Source of the DNA: Pseudomonas parafulva
GTDB taxonomy: Bacteria > Pseudomonadota > Gammaproteobacteria > Pseudomonadales > Pseudomonadaceae
Direction of reading: 5' to 3'
NCBI RefSeq assembly: GCF_002021815.1
Contig: NZ_CP019952.1
Span: forward strand, 3,503,001 to 3,567,000
Length of the DNA: 64,000 nt
The position numbers were made by a program, and so were the translations under genes. Positions 1-10,075 of this stretch are shown here, one piece after another. Every line of letters begins with the position of its first letter. The first letter of the stretch is position 1. The notes beneath the pieces are model-generated. The model was not told where the DNA came from. It saw nothing but the letters and a program-made list of their open reading frames with translations, and searched no databases.

Positions 1-76
1 AGTGGCCGAACTCGTGGAAGGTGACCAGCACACCCAAGGCGACGAGCGTACCAATGATCGTGTAGAGCGCTGTCAT
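1..76 (-). CDS. rseP: RseP site-2 protease, N-terminal fragment
   Basis: This is the first 25 codons of the intramembrane zinc metalloprotease that cuts the anti-sigma factor in the envelope-stress (AlgU/RpoE) cascade. The frame reads MTALYTIIGTLVALG and then the HEFGH zinc-binding motif at the window edge, inside a first hydrophobic segment. I chose the ATG at 76 because a GGAG lies about 6 bases upstream. A second in-frame ATG at 82 overlaps that Shine-Dalgarno sequence. It follows dxr by 67 bases, the usual order in Pseudomonas (dxr-rseP-bamA). The rest of the gene lies outside the window. Confidence 0.9.
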   Translation of the reverse strand, partial: MTALYTIIGTLVALGVLVTFHEFGH

Positions 77-143
77 GTCCATCTCCGAATGATGAGCAAT
101 GGGTCAGTGGGGATGCTGTTGTCGATAACCGGGCCAGCCCGCC

Positions 144-1334
144 TCAGCGGCCGTTGCGGTGCAGCCAGGCCCAGGCCAGCTCGCGCGCTCGCTGGTCGGC
201 GGCAAACACTGCCTCCAGCGAAGTCAGCGGCACCACGGACTCCTGGTCCAGTACCTGTTCGATCATACTCGCGATCTCCGGGAAGCGGATACGACCCTGG
301 AGGAACGTCTGCACCGCCACTTCGTTGGCCGCATTGAGCACGGCAGGGGCGCTGTTGCCCACCTGCGCCGCCTGTCGCGCCAGGCGCAGACAGGGGAAAC
401 GCTGCTCATCGGGCGCCTCGAAATCCAGGCGAGCAATGCTGAACAGGTCCAGCGGGGCCACCCCGGAATCGATTCGCTCCGGCCAGGCCAGCGCATTGGC
501 GATGGGGGTACGCATGTCCGGATTACCCAACTGCGCCAGCACCGAACCGTCGACGTAATCGACCAGCGAGTGGATCACGCTTTGCGGGTGCACCACCACC
601 TCGACCAGGCTTGGCGGCGCATCGAACAGCCAGCAGGCCTCGATCAACTCCAGGCCCTTGTTCATCATGCTCGCCGAGTCGACGGAAATCTTGCGCCCCA
701 TCGACCAGTTCGGGTGGGCGCACGCCTGTTCAGGCGTGACGTCCAGCAAGGCCTCGGTCGATGTCTGACGGAACGGCCCACCCGAGGCCGTCAGCAGAAT
801 GCGGCGCACCCCCACAGCGCTCAATCCGCGCGCGTAGTCGCTGGGCATGCACTGGAAGATGGCGTTGTGCTCGCTGTCAATTGGCAGCAACACCGCGCCC
901 GACTGGCGCACGGCGTCCATGAACAGGGCGCCGGACATGACCAGCGCTTCCTTGTTGGCCAGCAGCACTTTCTTGCCGGCCTGCACGGCCGCCAGGGTTG
1001 GCCGCAAGCCTGCCGCGCCGACGATGGCGGCCATGACCGCATCCACTTCACTGGCACAGGCTACCTGGCACAACCCGGCCTCGCCTTCCAGCACTTCGGT
1101 AGCGCAGCCTGCCGCCGTCAGGCCCGCACGCAGGCGCCCCGCCGCCTCAGCGCTCGGCACCACGGCATAGGCCGGGCGATGCCGCACGCACAGGGTCAAC
1201 AGCTCCTCTATGCGCGTGTAGCCGGTCAAGGCGAAGGCCTGATAGCGCTCAGGATGGCGAGCGATCACGTCCAGGGTGCTCAGGCCGATGGAGCCGGTCG
1301 CCCCAAGTACGGTAATGCGTTGCACCTGACTCAC
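144..1334 (-). CDS. dxr: 1-deoxy-D-xylulose 5-phosphate reductoisomerase
   Basis: Converts DXP to 2-C-methyl-D-erythritol 4-phosphate with NADPH, the second step of the MEP isoprenoid pathway; cytosolic. The N-terminal Rossmann motif GATGSIG, the LTASGGPFR loop and the active-site segment [19 protein letters not shown] are all present. I chose the GTG at 1334 ([11 protein letters not shown]), which gives 396 aa, the usual family length. Its GTGA overlaps the cdsA stop, so the two are translationally coupled. An ATG in the same frame 12 bases upstream (MGCDVSQ) is possible but lies inside cdsA. It sits between cdsA and rseP in the rpsB-to-rseP run. Confidence 0.96.
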   Translation of the reverse strand: MSQVQRITVLGATGSIGLSTLDVIARHPERYQAFALTGYTRIEELLTLCVRHRPAYAVVPSAEAAGRLRAGLTAAGCATEVLEGEAGLCQVACASEVDAVMAAIVGAAGLRPTLAAVQAGKKVLLANKEALVMSGALFMDAVRQSGAVLLPIDSEHNAIFQCMPSDYARGLSAVGVRRILLTASGGPFRQTSTEALLDVTPEQACAHPNWSMGRKISVDSASMMNKGLELIEACWLFDAPPSLVEVVVHPQSVIHSLVDYVDGSVLAQLGNPDMRTPIANALAWPERIDSGVAPLDLFSIARLDFEAPDEQRFPCLRLARQAAQVGNSAPAVLNAANEVAVQTFLQGRIRFPEIASMIEQVLDQESVVPLTSLEAVFAADQRARELAWAWLHRNGR

Positions 1335-2146
1335 ATCACACCCCATTCGGCCGCCCACAACAGCACGGCGAACAATGGAATGGCCGCCGTCAGGCTGTCG
1401 ATGCGGTCGAGCACGCCACCGTGGCCGGGTAGCAGGTTGCTGCTGTCCTTGATGCCCGAGCGGCGCTTGAACATGCTTTCGGTCAGGTCTCCGATCACCG
1501 AGGCCATCACCACCAGTGCAGCGCCTGCCAGGCCGAGCAGTAGCTGACCGAAGCTCCAGTCACGACTGATACCCACCACCAGGGTGATCACCAGGCTGAC
1601 CGCCAACCCGCCGTAGACGCCTTCCCAGCTCTTGCCAGGGCTGACCTGCGGCGCCAGCTTGCGCTTGCCGAAGGCCCTGCCGGAAAAGTACGCACCGATG
1701 TCGGCCGCCCAGACCAAAGCCATGACCGACAGGATCAGCCAGTTACCCAGCGGCCAGTGCTTGAGCAGCACCAGGCCTTGCCAGGCCGGCAGCAACACCA
1801 GCAGGCCGATCAACAGCCGGCAGGCGGCACTGGCCCACAGTTCGCTGGTGCGCGGGTAGGTCAGCACCAGCCAGGTGGCCAGCCCCCACCAGATGACGGC
1901 CGCCCCAAGCACCCAGGGGGCCAGTTCCGGGAGGATGTACAGCAGCATCAATGCCCCAGCGACGACCAGGGCATAGGTGACACGCAGGGGCTGAGCCATC
2001 AACCCCGCCAAACGCGCCCACTCCCAGGCGCCGAGCGTTACCACCAGGCCGATGAACAGGGCGAAGTTGCCCCCCTCGAGCAGGAAGAACCCACCCAGCG
2101 CTATCGGCAACAGGATCAGCGCGGTAATGATGCGTTGTTTAAGCAT
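1331..2146 (-). CDS. cdsA: Phosphatidate cytidylyltransferase (CDP-diglyceride synthase)
   Basis: Makes CDP-diacylglycerol from phosphatidate and CTP, the branch point of phospholipid synthesis, in the inner membrane. The 271-aa product is almost entirely hydrophobic, with about eight transmembrane segments. It ends with the family signature: [16 protein letters not shown], then [13 protein letters not shown]. Its ATG shares one base with the uppS stop (TTAATG), and its end overlaps the dxr GTG start by four bases, so uppS, cdsA and dxr are tightly coupled. Confidence 0.97.
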   Translation of the reverse strand: MLKQRIITALILLPIALGGFFLLEGGNFALFIGLVVTLGAWEWARLAGLMAQPLRVTYALVVAGALMLLYILPELAPWVLGAAVIWWGLATWLVLTYPRTSELWASAACRLLIGLLVLLPAWQGLVLLKHWPLGNWLILSVMALVWAADIGAYFSGRAFGKRKLAPQVSPGKSWEGVYGGLAVSLVITLVVGISRDWSFGQLLLGLAGAALVVMASVIGDLTESMFKRRSGIKDSSNLLPGHGGVLDRIDSLTAAIPLFAVLLWAAEWGVM

Positions 2147-2901
2147 TAAGCACGCGCTCCAGCCTCGACCTGCTCGCTGGTCTTACCAAAGCGGCGCTGG
2201 CGCGAAGCGAAATCAGCCAATGCACTGCGCATGGCTTCGTGTTTGAAGTCCGGCCAGTAAAGGTCGGAGAAATACAACTCGGCGTAGGCCAGTTGCCACA
2301 ACAGGAAATTGCTGATGCGATGCTCGCCACCGGTACGGATGCACAAGTCCGGCAAGGGCTGCTCGCCGGTCGCAAGGCACGTCTGCAACAACCCCGGGGT
2401 GATGTCATCGGGGCGCAGATGGCCAGCCTGGACTTCACGCGCCAGCCGCTGCGCGGCCTGGGCGATGTCCCACTGCCCACCGTAGTTGGCGGCGATCTGC
2501 AGGATGAAACGGCTATTGCCTGCGGTCAGCGCCTCGGCTTCGCGCATGGCAGCCTGCAGTTCCGGGTGAAAGCGGGAGCGGTCACCGATGATGCGCAGGC
2601 TGATGTTGTTGTCGTTCAAGCGACGCGCCTCGCGGCGCAGCGCCGAGAAGAACAACTCCATCAACGCACCGACCTCATCGGCAGGGCGCTGCCAGTTCTC
2701 ACTGGAGAAGGCAAAGAGGGTCAGCACTTCGACGCCGGCCTCGGCGCAGACTTCGATGACTGCACGCACGGCATCGACACCCGCCTTGTGCCCGGCAACG
2801 CCAGGCAACAAGCGTCGTTTCGCCCAGCGGTTGTTGCCGTCCATGATGATCGCGACGTGACGCGGCACCGAGGGAGGCACCGCTGGCTTGGTCTTTTCCA
2901 T
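2146..2901 (-). CDS. uppS: Undecaprenyl diphosphate synthase (di-trans,poly-cis)
   Basis: Condenses eight isopentenyl units onto farnesyl diphosphate to make the C55 carrier for peptidoglycan and O-antigen. The 251-aa protein has the cis-prenyltransferase signature IIMDGNNRWAKRR near residue 18, with the catalytic Asp at about residue 21. The C-terminal conserved block reads RTGGEHRISNFLLWQLAYAELYF. It lies 16 bases after frr and shares a base with cdsA. Confidence in the function is high. Confidence 0.97.
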   Translation of the reverse strand: MEKTKPAVPPSVPRHVAIIMDGNNRWAKRRLLPGVAGHKAGVDAVRAVIEVCAEAGVEVLTLFAFSSENWQRPADEVGALMELFFSALRREARRLNDNNISLRIIGDRSRFHPELQAAMREAEALTAGNSRFILQIAANYGGQWDIAQAAQRLAREVQAGHLRPDDITPGLLQTCLATGEQPLPDLCIRTGGEHRISNFLLWQLAYAELYFSDLYWPDFKHEAMRSALADFASRQRRFGKTSEQVEAGARA

Positions 2902-2917
2902 TAAAAAAAACCTGGCC

Positions 2918-3475
2918 TTAGACGGCCATCAGGTCCTTTTCCTTGGCTTTGAAGGCTGCATCCACCTCGGCGACGAACTTGTCCGTCAGCTTCTGGATGT
3001 CATCGGCGGCGCGGCGCTCTTCGTCTTCGCTGATGGCCTTGTCCTTGGTCAGCTTCTTCAAGTCCGCCAGGGCGTCACGACGCACGTTGCGCACGGCGAC
3101 CTTGGCGTCTTCGGCAACGCCGCTGGCCTGCTTGGTGTAGCCCTTGCGGGTTTCTTCGGTCAGGGCAGGCATCGGCACACGGATGGTGGTGCCGGCGCTC
3201 GATGGGTTGAGGCCGAGGTCGGAGGTCAGGATGGCCTTCTCGATAGCAGCGCTCAGGTTCTTGTCGTGAGCGACGATCTTCAGGGTGCGCGCGTCCTCGA
3301 CGCTGATCGCAGCGACCTGGTTCAGCGGCATCTCGCTACCCCAGGCAGTGACCTTGACGCTGTCCAGAATGCTTGGGTGTGCGCGACCGGTGCGGATGGC
3401 CGCCAGGTTGCGGCCCAGGGCCTCGATGGACTTGGTCATGCGCTCCTGCGCGTCTTTCTTGATGTCGTTGATCAT
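2918..3475 (-). CDS. frr: Ribosome recycling factor
   Basis: With EF-G it splits post-termination ribosomes. The product has 185 aa, the usual RRF length, starting [16 protein letters not shown]. It has the conserved [11 protein letters not shown] segment and the long helices of the three-helix bundle, for example [17 protein letters not shown]. The start codon overlaps the pyrH stop by four bases (ATGA), so translation is probably coupled to pyrH. Confidence 0.97.
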   Translation of the reverse strand: MINDIKKDAQERMTKSIEALGRNLAAIRTGRAHPSILDSVKVTAWGSEMPLNQVAAISVEDARTLKIVAHDKNLSAAIEKAILTSDLGLNPSSAGTTIRVPMPALTEETRKGYTKQASGVAEDAKVAVRNVRRDALADLKKLTKDKAISEDEERRAADDIQKLTDKFVAEVDAAFKAKEKDLMAV

Positions 3476-4215
3476 GCTTGGCCTTCCTCGATCAGAGTGC
3501 CTTCAGCGCCGCCCACCACGATGTTCAGCAGGGCGCCTGGCTTGTTCATGTTGAATACCCGCAATGGCATGCCGTGGTCACGGCACAGGCAGATTGCGGT
3601 CAAGTCCATCACGCCGAGCTTACGATCCAGGACCTCGTCATAGGTCAGGCGATCGAACTTCTCGGCATGCGGGTCCTTGAATGGATCGGCAGTGTACACA
3701 CCATCGACCTTGGTCGCCTTGAGCACCACGTCGGCATCGATTTCGATGGCCCGCAGGCAGGCTGCCGAGTCGGTGGTAAAGAACGGGTTGCCGGTACCGG
3801 CGGAGAAAATTACCACATCCCCGGAGTTGAGGTGGCGAATCGCTTTGCGACGGTCATAGTGATCGGTGACGCCCACCATGGAGATGGCCGACATGACCAG
3901 TGCCGGGATGTTCGAGCGCTCCAGCGCATCGCGCATGGCCAGGGCGTTCATCACGGTGGCCAGCATCCCCATGTGGTCGCCGGTGACGCGATCCATGCCG
4001 GCGGCGCTCAGTGCGGCCCCTCGGAACAGGTTGCCACCACCGATGACCAGGCCGACCTGCACACCGATACCGACCAGCTGCCCGACTTCCAGGGCCATGC
4101 GATCGAGCACCTTCGGGTCGATCCCGAAGTCTTCGGAGCCCATCAGGGCCTCGCCGCTAAGTTTGAGCAAAATGCGTTTATAGCGAGGTTGGCGACCACT
4201 CACCTGCTGAGCCAT
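3472..4215 (-). CDS. pyrH: UMP kinase
   Basis: Phosphorylates UMP to UDP. It belongs to the amino-acid-kinase fold, unlike eukaryotic UMP kinases. The 247-aa product carries the N-terminal phosphate-binding KLSGEALMG, the GGGNLFRG loop, and a C-terminal nucleotide-binding region around [17 protein letters not shown] strong Shine-Dalgarno (GGAGAG) precedes the ATG. It lies 180 bases downstream of tsf, beyond a probable terminator, so it may have its own promoter while still forming one run with frr-uppS-cdsA-dxr. Confidence 0.97.
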   Translation of the reverse strand: MAQQVSGRQPRYKRILLKLSGEALMGSEDFGIDPKVLDRMALEVGQLVGIGVQVGLVIGGGNLFRGAALSAAGMDRVTGDHMGMLATVMNALAMRDALERSNIPALVMSAISMVGVTDHYDRRKAIRHLNSGDVVIFSAGTGNPFFTTDSAACLRAIEIDADVVLKATKVDGVYTADPFKDPHAEKFDRLTYDEVLDRKLGVMDLTAICLCRDHGMPLRVFNMNKPGALLNIVVGGAEGTLIEEGQA

Positions 4216-4340
4216 TGCGAGTCTCTCCTGCGGCGTACTGTAGAAAATTCGTGCGGGCTGTTTGCAGCCTGCTAACTGTAGCGTGGCACCGTTTCGGCGC
4301 CAGCGGCGGCAGCGTTGTGTAAACGCCTCGCCGCTTTGAC

Positions 4341-4374
4341 AAAGAGGCTGCGCGCGTGAGCGGGCAGCCTCTTT
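4341..4374 (-). terminator. Hairpin downstream of tsf
   Basis: A perfect 11-bp inverted repeat (AAAGAGGCTGC / GCAGCCTCTTT) with a 12-base loop starts 22 bases past the tsf stop. On the minus strand it ends in a short T run (CTCTTTGTC). It looks like a moderate intrinsic terminator for the rpsB-tsf transcript and would separate it from pyrH. The short U tract means read-through is likely. Confidence 0.6.
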
Positions 4375-4395
4375 GGGGCGACAGACGGGGCTGTC

Positions 4396-5259
4396 TTACT
4401 GCTTGGCAGCAGCAACCTGTGCGGCAACTTCAGCAGCGAAGTCGTCGACTGGCTTCTCGATGCCTTCGCCAACCTTGAAGTAGGTGAAGGAAACGATTTC
4501 AGCACCGGCTTTCTTAGCCAGTTCGCCGACCTTGACTTCCGGGTTCATGACGAACGCCTGCTCTTTGAGCGAGGCTTCAGCCTTGAACTTGGTGATGCGG
4601 CCGTTGATCATGTTTTCAACGATGTTTTCCGGCTTGCCGGCGATCTTGTCGGCGTTCAGCTGCAGGAAGACACCCTTCTCGCGCTCGATGGCTTCGGCGG
4701 AGATTTCCGACGAGTCCAGGAACTCGGGGTTGGACGCTGCAACGTGCATGGCGATGTTCTTGGCCAGCTCGACGTCACCGCCTTTCAGGACAACGACAGC
4801 ACCGATCTTGTTGCCGTGCAGGTAGGCGCCGACTACGTCGCCTTCCACGCGCACCAGGCGACGGATGTTGACGTTTTCGCCGCACTTGGCGACCAGGGCT
4901 TCACGGGCAGCTTCACGCGAGGCGATCAGCGGAGCGGCGTCGGTCAGCTTCTGGGCGAAGGCTTCTTCCAGGCTTTCGGCGACGAAGTTCTTGAAGTCGT
5001 CTTGCAGGGCCAGGAAGTCGGTCTGCGAGTTCACTTCCAGCAGTACGGCGGCCTTGCCGTCGGTCTTGACGGCGATCGCGCCTTCGGCAGCCACGTTGCC
5101 AGCCTTCTTGGCGGCCTTGATGGCGCCCGAGGCACGCATGTCGTCAATGGCTTTTTCGATGTCGCCGCCAGCCTTTTCCAGGGCTTTCTTGCAATCCATC
5201 ATGCCTTCGCCGGTACGCTCGCGCAGTTCTTTGACCAGCGCTGCAGTAATTGCTGCCAT
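4396..5259 (-). CDS. tsf: Translation elongation factor Ts
   Basis: Nucleotide-exchange factor for EF-Tu. The 287-aa protein has the N-terminal UBA-like segment (KELRERTGEGMMDCKKALEKAGGD) followed by the two core subdomains with the TDFLALQDDF motif near residue 82. An AGAGGA Shine-Dalgarno precedes the ATG. It follows rpsB by 182 bases, with a hairpin between them, as in many gammaproteobacteria where the two are partly co-transcribed. Confidence 0.98.
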   Translation of the reverse strand: MAAITAALVKELRERTGEGMMDCKKALEKAGGDIEKAIDDMRASGAIKAAKKAGNVAAEGAIAVKTDGKAAVLLEVNSQTDFLALQDDFKNFVAESLEEAFAQKLTDAAPLIASREAAREALVAKCGENVNIRRLVRVEGDVVGAYLHGNKIGAVVVLKGGDVELAKNIAMHVAASNPEFLDSSEISAEAIEREKGVFLQLNADKIAGKPENIVENMINGRITKFKAEASLKEQAFVMNPEVKVGELAKKAGAEIVSFTYFKVGEGIEKPVDDFAAEVAAQVAAAKQ

Positions 5260-5391
5260 TTCAAAATCCTCTTGGAAAGTTTTTCAACCATTCCACCCGT
5301 TTGTGACGGGCGTTCAATTCTGCTAATCCGCTGTCTGTGCCTGCATGCCCATGGAAGGGACGGCTGTCGACAGCAGGATTTCAAGGTGGCA

Positions 5392-5414
5392 AAAAGGGGG
5401 CATAGCCCCCTTTT
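5392..5414 (-). terminator. rpsB-tsf intergenic hairpin (terminator or attenuator)
   Basis: AAAAGGGGGC, loop ATA, GCCCCCTTTT forms a perfect 10-bp stem 27 bases after the rpsB stop. On the minus strand it is followed by a T run, which is the form of an intrinsic terminator. Because tsf follows on the same strand, it probably terminates only part of the transcripts and sets the rpsB:tsf ratio. Confidence 0.75.
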
Positions 5415-5441
5415 CGCGTGCCAAGTCGACGCTAGCGTCTA

Positions 5442-6179
5442 TTACTCGGCAGCAGGTGCAGCCGCTTCTTCAGCGTAGACTTCGGTGCCGCCAGCAACAT
5501 TGTTGCGGCCACGGATGACAGCGTCAGCCATGGAAGTCATGTACAGCTCGATAGCGCGAATGGCGTCATCGTTACCTGGGATGATGTAGTCAACACCTTC
5601 CGGGCTGCTGTTGGTATCGACAACACCAATGACCGGGATACCCAGTTTGTTGGCTTCGGTGATCGCGATGCGCTCGTGATCAACGTCGATGACGAACAGA
5701 GCGTCAGGCAGACCGCCCATGTCCTTGATGCCGCCCAGGCTGCGGTCCAGTTTTTCCAGATCGCGGGAGCGCATCAGGGCTTCTTTCTTGGTCAGCTTGG
5801 CAAAGGTGCCATCTTCGGCCTGAGTTTCCAGGTCGCGCAGACGCTTGATCGAAGCACGGATGGTCTTGTAGTTGGTCAGCATGCCGCCCAACCAACGGTG
5901 GTCAACGTACGGCGAACCGCAGCGAGCAGCTTGCTCGGCGACGATCTTGCCGGCGGAACGCTTGGTGCCGACGAACAGGATCTTGTTCTTGCCCTGGGCC
6001 AGGCGCTCAACGAACGACAGAGCGTCGTTGAACATCGGCAGGGTTTTTTCCAGGTTGACGATGTGGATCTTGTTGCGCGCACCGAAAATGTACTTGCCCA
6101 TTTTCGGGTTCCAGTAACGGGTCTGGTGGCCGAAGTGCACACCGGCCTTCAGCATATCGCGCATGTTGACTTGGGACAT
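5442..6179 (-). CDS. rpsB: 30S ribosomal protein S2
   Basis: Small-subunit ribosomal protein. The protein begins [19 protein letters not shown], the hallmark of S2, and has the conserved [12 protein letters not shown] and [10 protein letters not shown] segments. I chose the ATG at 6179 (245 aa, usual length), with AAGGA upstream; an in-frame extension to 6275 would run through the leader and has no family support. It ends in an acidic and alanine-rich tail (EEAAAPAAE). It is the first gene of the rpsB-tsf transcript. Confidence 0.98.
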
Positions 6180-6198
6180 GATAGTTCCTTGATAAGTC

Positions 6199-6232
6199 GG
6201 GTTGGGCCTCCACGTATCCCAATGACCAACCC
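6199..6232 (-). promoter_or_regulatory. Leader hairpin before rpsB, candidate S2 autoregulatory site
   Basis: On the minus strand GGGTTGG pairs with CCAACCC and encloses about 20 bases, ending some 20 bases before the rpsB ATG. A second hairpin (CGGAGC-CA-GCTCCG) lies farther upstream near 6297-6310. In E. coli and relatives the rpsB leader is a translational operator for S2. A leader of about 135 bases with stems placed like this fits that scheme, but I infer it from position only. Confidence 0.4.
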
Positions 6233-6322
6233 GCGAACCCTGAAGCTCGGGGCACCCAGGCCATCGTGTCGACACGTGTGTGGGTTTGGATGCAGACGGA
6301 GCTGGCTCCGAAAGCGGCGCAT

Positions 6323-6349
6323 GTTATACCACAGGCTGCGCGTAAACAA
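6323..6349 (-). promoter_or_regulatory. Probable sigma70 promoter of rpsB-tsf
   Basis: On the minus strand TTGTTT is followed by TATAAC after 15 bases; the overlapping hexamer TAACAT gives 17 bases. This places transcription start near 6315, about 135 bases before rpsB, leaving room for the structured leader. It is the best promoter-like match in the rpsB/map divergent region. Confidence 0.5.
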
Positions 6350-6527
6350 AACACGAAACTCACCCCCCAATCGCCGGACGGCAGGGCATGGGCGCCAGCG
6401 CACGGCCAGGGCGGTTGGAGGGATGCCTTTGCAAGGGCAGCGTGCCGCTACGAGCCCGCACCTCTGATAGAATGACGCCTTTCCCGATTTGAACGCGCCG
6501 TCTGCGGCGCCGAGTAGAGAGCCTGTA
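6350..6527. promoter_or_regulatory. Divergent rpsB/map intergenic region
   Basis: The 348 bases between the rpsB and map starts hold the rpsB promoter and leader (6180-6349) and the map upstream region. For map the clearest element is a -10-like TAGAAT at 6468-6473, without a good -35. Small open frames here have no family features and I do not call them. Confidence 0.4.
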
Positions 6528-7310
6528 ATGACCGTCACCATCAAGACTGCAGAAGACATCGAGAAGATGCGCATCGCCGGCCGCCTGGCAGCCGACGTGC
6601 TGGAAATGATCGAGGAGCATGTCAAGCCCGGTGTCACCACCGAAGAGCTCGATCGCCTGTGCCACGACTACATTGTCAATGTCCAGCAGGCCATCCCGGC
6701 GCCGCTCAACTACAAGGGCTACCCCAAGTCCATCTGCACGTCCATCAACCACGTGGTCTGTCACGGTATCCCCAATGACAAGCCCCTGAAAAATGGCGAT
6801 ACCCTGAACATCGACATCACGGTGATCAAGGACGGCTACCACGGCGACACCAGCCGCATGTTCCACGTCGGCACCGTGCCGATATGGGCCGAGCGCCTGT
6901 CCCAGGTCACACAGGAATGCCTATACAAGGCCATCGAGCTGGTCAAGCCGGGCTGCCGCCTGGGCGACATCGGCGAAGTCATCCAGAAGCACGCCGAGAA
7001 GAACGGCTTCTCGGTGGTGCGCGAGTTCTGCGGTCATGGCATCGGCAAGGTGTTCCACGAAGAGCCGCAGATCCTCCATTACGGCCGCGCCGGCACTGGC
7101 ATGGAACTCAAGGAAGGCATGACCTTCACCATCGAGCCGATGATCAACCAGGGCAAGGCCGACACCAAGGTGCTGGGCGATGGCTGGACCGCGATCACCA
7201 AGGACCGCAAGCTCTCGGCGCAGTGGGAGCATACCCTGGTGGTCACGGCGACCGGGTACGAGATCTTCACCCTGCGCAAGGACGACACCATCGCCCGCAC
7301 TTCGGCCTGA
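6528..7310 (+). CDS. map: Methionine aminopeptidase, type I
   Basis: Removes the N-terminal methionine from new proteins. The 260-aa product has the five metal-binding positions of the pita-bread fold: Asp in NIDITV and in HGDTSRMF, His in CGHGIG, Glu in TIEPMI, and Glu in QWEHTLVV. I chose the ATG at 6528 (MTVTIKTAEDIEKMR). A further upstream ATG at 6489 adds 13 residues unlike the family. It is divergent from rpsB, the common arrangement in proteobacteria, and is followed by glnD. Confidence 0.97.
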   Translation: MTVTIKTAEDIEKMRIAGRLAADVLEMIEEHVKPGVTTEELDRLCHDYIVNVQQAIPAPLNYKGYPKSICTSINHVVCHGIPNDKPLKNGDTLNIDITVIKDGYHGDTSRMFHVGTVPIWAERLSQVTQECLYKAIELVKPGCRLGDIGEVIQKHAEKNGFSVVREFCGHGIGKVFHEEPQILHYGRAGTGMELKEGMTFTIEPMINQGKADTKVLGDGWTAITKDRKLSAQWEHTLVVTATGYEIFTLRKDDTIARTSA

Positions 7311-7348
7311 GCCACCCTAGCAGCCTTCGATGACAGGAACCTGACCCC

Positions 7349-10048
7349 ATGCCCCAGCTCGACCCCGAACTGTTCGACCGTGGTCAGTTCCAGGCGGAAC
7401 TGGCCCTCAAGGCCAGCCCCATACCCGCCTTCAAGAAGGCCATTCGCCAGGCGGGCGAGGTGCTGGACAGACGCTTTCGCGCAGGCCACGCCATCCGCCC
7501 ACTGATCCAGGCCCGGGCCTGGCTGGTGGACAACGTCCTGCAGCAGGCCTGGAACCAGTTCGACTGGGGCGCGCAGGACGGCATTTCCCTGGTGGCGGTC
7601 GGCGGCTACGGGCGTGGTGAGCTTCACCCGCACTCGGACATCGACCTGCTCATCCTGCTGGGTGATGCCGAGCATGAGCGGTATCGCGACGCCATCGAGC
7701 GCTTTCTGACCCTGCTGTGGGACATCGGCCTGGAGGTCGGCCAGAGCGTGCGCACCGTCGACGAGTGTGCCGAACAGGCCCGCGCCGACCTCACCATCAT
7801 CACCAACATGATGGAGAGCCGCACCATCGCCGGCCCGGAAGCCCTGCGCCAGCGCATGCTCGAGGTCACCAGCACGGCGCACATGTGGCCGAGCCGCGAG
7901 TTCTTCCTGGCCAAGCGCGCCGAGCTGCAGGCGCGTCACCACAAGTACAACGACACCGAGTACAACCTCGAGCCCAACGTCAAGGGTTCGCCTGGCGGGC
8001 TGCGGGACATCCAGACCGTGCTGTGGGTGGCGCGCCGCCAGTACGGCACCCTGAACCTGCATGCCCTGGCCGGCGAAGGCTTTCTGCTGGAAAGCGAGAA
8101 CGCGCTCCTGGCCTCCTCCCAGGACTTCCTGTGGCGGGTGCGTTACGCCCTGCACATGCTCGCCGGCCGTGCCGAGGACCGCCTGCTGTTCGACCACCAG
8201 CGCAGCATCGCCGCCCTGCTGGGCTACAGCGACGAAAACCCCAAGCGTGCCATTGAGCAGTTCATGCAGCAGTACTACCGGGTGGTGATGAGCATCAGTC
8301 AATTGTGCGACCTGATCATCCAGCATTTTGAGGAAGTCATTCTCGCCGACGACGACAGCGGCACCACCCAACCGCTCAATGCACGCTTCCGCCTGCATGA
8401 CGGCTACATCGAGGCCGTGCGCCCGAACGTGTTCAAGCGCACGCCGTTCGCCATGCTGGAAATGTTCGTGCTGATGGCCCAGCACCCGGAAATCAAGGGC
8501 GTGCGTGCCGATACGGTACGCCTGCTGCGCGAGCATCGGCACCTGATCGACGACACCTTCCGCAACGATATCCGCAACACCAGTTTGTTCATCGAGCTGT
8601 TCAAGTGTGAAATCGGTATTCATCGCAACCTGCGGCGCATGAACCGGTACGGCATCCTCGGGCGCTACCTGCCGGAGTTCGGGCTGATCGTCGGGCAGAT
8701 GCAGCATGACCTGTTCCACATCTATACCGTCGATGCCCACACCCTCAACCTGATCAAGCACCTGCGCAAGCTGCAGTACACGCCGGTGTCGGAGAAATTC
8801 CCGCTGGCCAGCAAGCTCATGGGCCGCTTGCCCAAGCCTGAGCTGATCTACCTGGCCGGCCTCTACCACGACATTGGCAAGGGCCGTCAGGGCGATCATT
8901 CCGAGCTCGGCGCGGTGGATGCCCTCAAGTTCTGCGAGCGCCACCAACTCCCTGCCTGGGACAGCCGGTTGATCGCCTGGCTGGTGCAGAACCACCTGGT
9001 CATGTCCACCACCGCCCAGCGCAAGGATTTGTCCGACCCGCAGGTGATCAATGACTTCGCCTTGCACGTAGGGGACGAAACGCGGCTGGACTACCTCTAT
9101 GTGCTGACAGTGGCGGATATCAACGCCACCAACCCCACCTTGTGGAATTCGTGGCGAGCCAGCCTGTTGCGCCAGCTGTACACCGAAACCAAGCGTGCCC
9201 TGCGCCGTGGGCTTGAAAACCCGCTGGATCGTGAGGAGCAGATCCGCCAGACCCAGTCCTCGGCACTGGACACGCTGGTGCGCGACGGCACCGACCCGGA
9301 TGACGTGGAGCAGTTGTGGTCTCAGCTGGGGGATGATTACTTCCTCAAGCACACCGCCTCCGACGTGGCCTGGCACACCGACGCCATCCTGCAACAGCCC
9401 GCTGACGGCGGCCCGCTGGTGTTGATCAAGGAAACCACCCAGCGCGAATTCGAAGGCGGGACCCAGATCTTCATCTATGCCCCTGACCAGCACGATTTCT
9501 TCGCCGTGACGGTGGCGGCCATGTCGCAGTTGAACCTGAACATCCACGACGCCCGCATCATCACCTCCAGTAGCCAGTTCACCCTGGACACCTACATCGT
9601 GCTGGATAACGACGGCGGTGCGATCGGCGACAACCCGCAGCGGGTCAGGCAGATTCGCGACGGCCTGACCGAGGCCCTGCGCAACCCCGAGGACTACCCC
9701 ACGATCATCCAGCGTCGGGTGCCGCGCCAACTCAAGCACTTCGACTTCCCGCCGCAGGTGACCATCCTCAACGACGCCCAGCGCCCGGTGACCATTCTCG
9801 AAATCACCGCGCCCGACCGGCCGGGCCTGCTGGCGCGGCTGGGGCGCATCTTCCTGGAGTTCGACCTGTCGTTGCAGAACGCCAAGATTGCCACCTTGGG
9901 CGAGCGGGTGGAGGACGTGTTCTTCATCACCGATGCCGACAACCAGCCACTGTCCGACCCGCAACTGTGCAGCCGCCTGCAGGAAGCCATCGTGCAACAA
10001 CTGCAAGCAGGGCAGGCCAGCGCCAGCCCTGCCCGCGTGACCTTTTGA
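7349..10048 (+). CDS. glnD: Bifunctional PII uridylyltransferase / uridylyl-removing enzyme
   Basis: Main nitrogen sensor: it uridylylates PII (GlnB/GlnK) under nitrogen limitation and removes UMP when glutamine is high. The 899-aa protein has a nucleotidyltransferase domain with GGYGRGE at residues 85-91 and HSDID at 95-99. A central HD domain ([18 protein letters not shown]) does the deuridylylation. Two ACT domains at the C-terminus (starting near [10 protein letters not shown] and [13 protein letters not shown]) bind glutamine. Length matches the Pseudomonas family. AGGAAC lies before the ATG. It sits between map and dapC. Confidence 0.97.
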   Translation: MPQLDPELFDRGQFQAELALKASPIPAFKKAIRQAGEVLDRRFRAGHAIRPLIQARAWLVDNVLQQAWNQFDWGAQDGISLVAVGGYGRGELHPHSDIDLLILLGDAEHERYRDAIERFLTLLWDIGLEVGQSVRTVDECAEQARADLTIITNMMESRTIAGPEALRQRMLEVTSTAHMWPSREFFLAKRAELQARHHKYNDTEYNLEPNVKGSPGGLRDIQTVLWVARRQYGTLNLHALAGEGFLLESENALLASSQDFLWRVRYALHMLAGRAEDRLLFDHQRSIAALLGYSDENPKRAIEQFMQQYYRVVMSISQLCDLIIQHFEEVILADDDSGTTQPLNARFRLHDGYIEAVRPNVFKRTPFAMLEMFVLMAQHPEIKGVRADTVRLLREHRHLIDDTFRNDIRNTSLFIELFKCEIGIHRNLRRMNRYGILGRYLPEFGLIVGQMQHDLFHIYTVDAHTLNLIKHLRKLQYTPVSEKFPLASKLMGRLPKPELIYLAGLYHDIGKGRQGDHSELGAVDALKFCERHQLPAWDSRLIAWLVQNHLVMSTTAQRKDLSDPQVINDFALHVGDETRLDYLYVLTVADINATNPTLWNSWRASLLRQLYTETKRALRRGLENPLDREEQIRQTQSSALDTLVRDGTDPDDVEQLWSQLGDDYFLKHTASDVAWHTDAILQQPADGGPLVLIKETTQREFEGGTQIFIYAPDQHDFFAVTVAAMSQLNLNIHDARIITSSSQFTLDTYIVLDNDGGAIGDNPQRVRQIRDGLTEALRNPEDYPTIIQRRVPRQLKHFDFPPQVTILNDAQRPVTILEITAPDRPGLLARLGRIFLEFDLSLQNAKIATLGERVEDVFFITDADNQPLSDPQLCSRLQEAIVQQLQAGQASASPARVTF

Positions 10049-10075
10049 CGACATGATTGACGAGACCTTGCGCCA

